From Alentia gelatinosa (Eukaryota; Annelida; Polychaeta; Phyllodocida; Polynoidae), in NCBI GenBank assembly GCA_950022655.1, contig OX465580.1, forward strand, positions 43,026,028 through 43,090,027: 64,000 nt of DNA, read 5' to 3'. Below, piece after piece: positions 61,100 through 64,000 of this stretch. The notes below the pieces were generated by a model that saw only the letters and a program-made list of their open reading frames with translations, searched no databases and had not been told where the DNA came from. The translations under genes were made by a program, and so were the position numbers. Each line of letters starts with the position of its first letter. The first letter of the stretch is position 1.

Positions 61100-63030
61100 G
61101 TCAGCGTGGGGAGGGGTTCGGGGTCGACTGAATGAAGTGGTCGTCGGCATCTCAATGCATCTAATCCCTGAACGTGGATATTGGAACGAGGCTCTGGGGG
61201 TCAAATCACGACCCCACAATGACCACCTGCGACTAGTCTCCCAGCGACTCTCTCTCTCCACGGGATCTGCTCAGCCATCATTAAAGAATGCCTGCCTCGC
61301 CACCAAACATAAAGATTTGGGCAGCTTGTGCGGCTAAGAATTACCCACACACAGTGAATAGTCCTTTATATGTGAAACAGGCACCGGGCAGGAAAGATTA
61401 CTTAACACCAGCAATCTTTCTATTAGCTAAGCCATGGTCATCATCTGCCAATGTTCCCCATTCATAAACCATTACTCCATTATTCACTCCATACTCCGGT
61501 CATGACTAAATGAAAGACACAGAGGAAGTCCATCAATCAGGAGCAACAAGGGCGCCACAAGTGTTGCTGATGTACACAGAATCCAGCAGCACCGTGTCGG
61601 GGATGGGCTCCATGCAGCGGAAGGTCCAGGACACCAGGAGGAGTGCCACACCGCCATCAGCAACGGGGCTTTAGGCAGACCGCCAATAACTGGAGGCAAT
61701 GCCTTGGGGAGGGGAGGCAACCAGGCCACCCAAAATGAGAATTTCAGATGGTTTGATGGCGATGCTCTACAAACACGGACTGGAAAATCTACACAGCAAA
61801 CCTTAGCACGGCAGTGAAATGATGGTTTTGTAATTATCAGGTCTATCTCCTATTTGGGTAGACTTTCAAAAACATGAAGGTTCATTTAAGTTAAACGATG
61901 TACCAGACGTACATGACCACTGTTAAAGGTTTGGTCAAATCATGCATCAATCTTTAATAATAGATGAGAATATCTGTTTCCATTCCTCACTGAAGGGTAA
62001 GAAGCGAGATGGTAGTCAGCATCGTAGGCATCGGAGGGTAGGAGCCAGATTTGTGCTGACATGATGGTTCAAGGAAAGGGGAGTATGGTAAGGGTCAATG
62101 ACTAGCAAGGTTCAGTAGAGGACGATGAGAAAATGATACCTGTTTCATGCTAAAGGCAACAACCTTTCAATCAGTTTTAGTTATTTTTTAAATTATCCGA
62201 ATTGATGCAAAAGTTCCAAGGGAAATAGAATTAGCTTAGATTCATGTGATCCTCCTATATTCACGTTTTATGGTTGAGTCAATGAATGCCATCTTTGGAT
62301 AATAGGTTTGAAAAAGGCTTAACCCTCTTTTTTGCTTCAGTCGACCGACACGTGGCACAGTGAAAATGAATGGTATATATGGGTCAGGGTTCCCTGCATT
62401 TTCTATACTGCATGGCAGGGTCCATTCGGAGGAGGTAGATCCACTTCAGGTAGATTGACGAGGGGGTTGGGATCGGTGCGGGTTACCGTGGATTATTGGA
62501 TCGTACCATGGGGACCGGCACAGGTCGTAACACCCCACACACTCAGCATCTTGAGAGTGACCAATGGCCCAGTAACTCCTTCCGCCATCAACCTACGTCA
62601 CTTTTTATAATTTGGGTCAGTTTAGCCTTTCCTTAATGTATTTATGGTAATGCCATCACCCCAAGTAGGAGTTGTTGCCACTATTTCATAGTTTCGTTTA
62701 ACCTACCGACAAAGAATAACCTTTAAAGAAATGACATTTTTTATTGCATTCAAGTTGTTATATAGAAAATACACCTTATGTTTGCGTTAGTGTCTAAGTA
62801 ACAGCGTCTTATATGTCATATAATGTCACACATTGGAAAGGTACCATTAGTCTATGACTAGTTTGGATAGACTTCTGCAAACCCTGACCAAGAGTTGCCC
62901 TCCATTCGCGTTTGCGGCGGGCTTTCACCCAAATCTAATCTTTGCGGTATGCCACCACCCCCAACACTCATCCTCCTACCTCCCGCATGCTACACGGCAA
63001 ACCCCTACCTGTGGTTTACTTAAACTCACG
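61100..63030. other. Intron sequence, nothing recognised
   Basis: No exon with family features, no RNA gene, and no clear repeat in this stretch; frames such as 61484-61729 minus are low-complexity Pro/Leu and look like chance. Confidence 0.55.
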
Positions 63031-63039
63031 GTTCATGTT

Positions 63040-63270
63040 ATCATTCAGCTGACCTCCCTGCCCATCACGAGGTCAATCAAAGGTCAGCCAGGGTCAGAGC
63101 ATGCTGACCTTGCCGACAGGACGGATTCACATTGGCAGCAGGTTAGCCGGGTTTGACAACCCCACCTTAAGGTCAGCGGGGCGCCATATCTACTGGAGGC
63201 CAGGTCACGAATGTGATGACGGCAAGGTCATCACTGTGACATTGATGACCGACTACGGATGACCTTGAGA
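63040..63270 (+). promoter_or_regulatory. Nuclear-receptor half-site cluster with perfect DR5
   Basis: AGGTCA-ATCAA-AGGTCA at 63070-63086 is a perfect direct repeat with 5-base spacing, the retinoic-acid receptor/RXR type. Then GGGTCA and TGACCT face each other over 8 bases (63091-63110). Further AGGTCA words lie at 63170, 63202 and 63225, the last as CAAGGTCA (ERR/NR5A-type extended half-site), and TGACC words at 63246 and 63260 (TGACCTTG). At least eight half-sites fall in about 230 bases. Confidence 0.6.
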
Positions 63271-64000
63271 CTGGTTTCGACACATGACTGCTGCCTTGCG
63301 ACCATTGATTGCACTATATTATTCGGCTTAATCTGGTGTGATGGCCATATCAAGTCAGTATTAGTAATAGCGGCGAGTCCATACTCGTTGGTATAGGAGA
63401 TACGAAAGCTCCAACTCCTTCCAAAGGTATTTCACAAAGTTCTACAGACTATAATCTTATTCATCGTAATAACAAATGATTACTTCTCAGTTGGTATGTG
63501 GTCTTAATACATTATATTCTTATTTACCTGTAGAAACCAATTTAGATAGAGGGCAGAAAATGACGCGATTAGGAATAGGCTTACCATACGCCACCCCTGT
63601 TCACCATCACGCCCCATGCAACAGGTAGAGGTGGTGCTGTGACTGCCAAGTTACCAATAAGTATGCCGTGACAACTTCCCGCTCATCACCGACTCACTGG
63701 CGGGGCGGGCAGCCAGGCTAAGCCGACATATTTGGCGCACATGTTGGTCGCCCGCGGCGGGGCTCGGACATGTTTCGGCGTTAATGAATGGTCATTAGGG
63801 CCGCAAGGGTTGAGGGTATCAAAACAGGTCGATCCTCTATCACCTCGATGGGCTCCCGCCGTCACACGCCATAGCTCTGGTCTTGGGTTCTTTAGTTGCC
63901 TTCAGATCCGGAATATGTGTGATATGTTTGGCTAACCACTTATAATAGGATCGTGAATTGCACACAAGAGTTCGTGACGAACATAGTAGGACTGTGTATT

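Larger units (their letters stand above)
19019..64000 (+). other. First intron of the NHS-like gene (continues past window)
   Basis: After the donor at 19019 no exon with the expected continuation (SNLD, WHQ, RPPCVEELH-type residues) is found on the + strand to the end of the window. NHS-family first introns are very long in vertebrates as well. The inferred intron contains two recursive splice sites, one candidate alternative first exon, several promoter-like and regulatory clusters, and transposon relics, listed separately. A different gene with tiny exons inside it cannot be excluded. Confidence 0.65.

Overview
This is a eukaryotic genomic window of about 42% GC by impression, with few and short exons, long introns, many simple repeats and decayed transposons. 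Short-interspersed-element tails of the form GGACGTTAAA followed by CAAC/CAAA repeats, a lophotrochozoan-style repeat as far as I can recall, suggest a mollusc or close relative. No species can be named. Nearly all longer open reading frames here look like chance.

Two protein-coding genes can be supported, both on the + strand. (1) Bases 1-12109 hold the 3' part of SUPT3H, the SPT3 subunit of the SAGA/STAGA coactivator. Five terminal coding exons (4912-5033, 5601-5774, 7207-7338, 10731-10841, 12065-12109) encode the C-terminal histone fold, interrupted by a long proline/serine-rich, lysine-tailed linker. (2) About 6.6 kb downstream, 18748-19018 is the first coding exon of a Nance-Horan-syndrome (NHS/NHSL/GUKH) family gene, the WAVE-homology domain that connects to the actin-regulating WAVE machinery. 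Its upstream region has two short upstream ORFs. The exon ends in phase 1 at a consensus donor, and no canonical second exon is visible. The remaining 45 kb is therefore read as the first intron of this gene.

That intron is the most interesting part. It carries two near-textbook recursive splice sites (48727/48728 and 59428/59429): a long pyrimidine tract and AG directly joined to GTAAGTAC, each followed 42-43 bases later by a second donor, as in vertebrate RS-exons. A CpG-rich, TATA-containing segment at 46.2-46.6 kb ends in a short exon with an ATG and a donor in the same phase 1 as the main first exon. It is a candidate alternative promoter only 2.1 kb upstream of the first recursive site. 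The intron also holds promoter-like CpG patches (22.5, 37.0, 61.0 kb), a four-copy CACGTG array (49.6 kb), a nuclear-receptor half-site cluster with a perfect DR5 (63.0-63.3 kb), a CAGGTGAG cluster (44.1 kb), a 97-nt microRNA-like hairpin (59.1 kb), foldback/MITE-like hairpins (19.6-20.1 kb, 31.6 kb), and a decayed non-LTR retrotransposon (51.0-52.4 kb).

The SUPT3H introns contain a 58-bp tandem repeat whose every unit resembles the splice acceptor it abuts (5130-5600), plus SINE tails and a minisatellite. All splice calls come from reading the sequence; none was tested against transcripts or by a database search.
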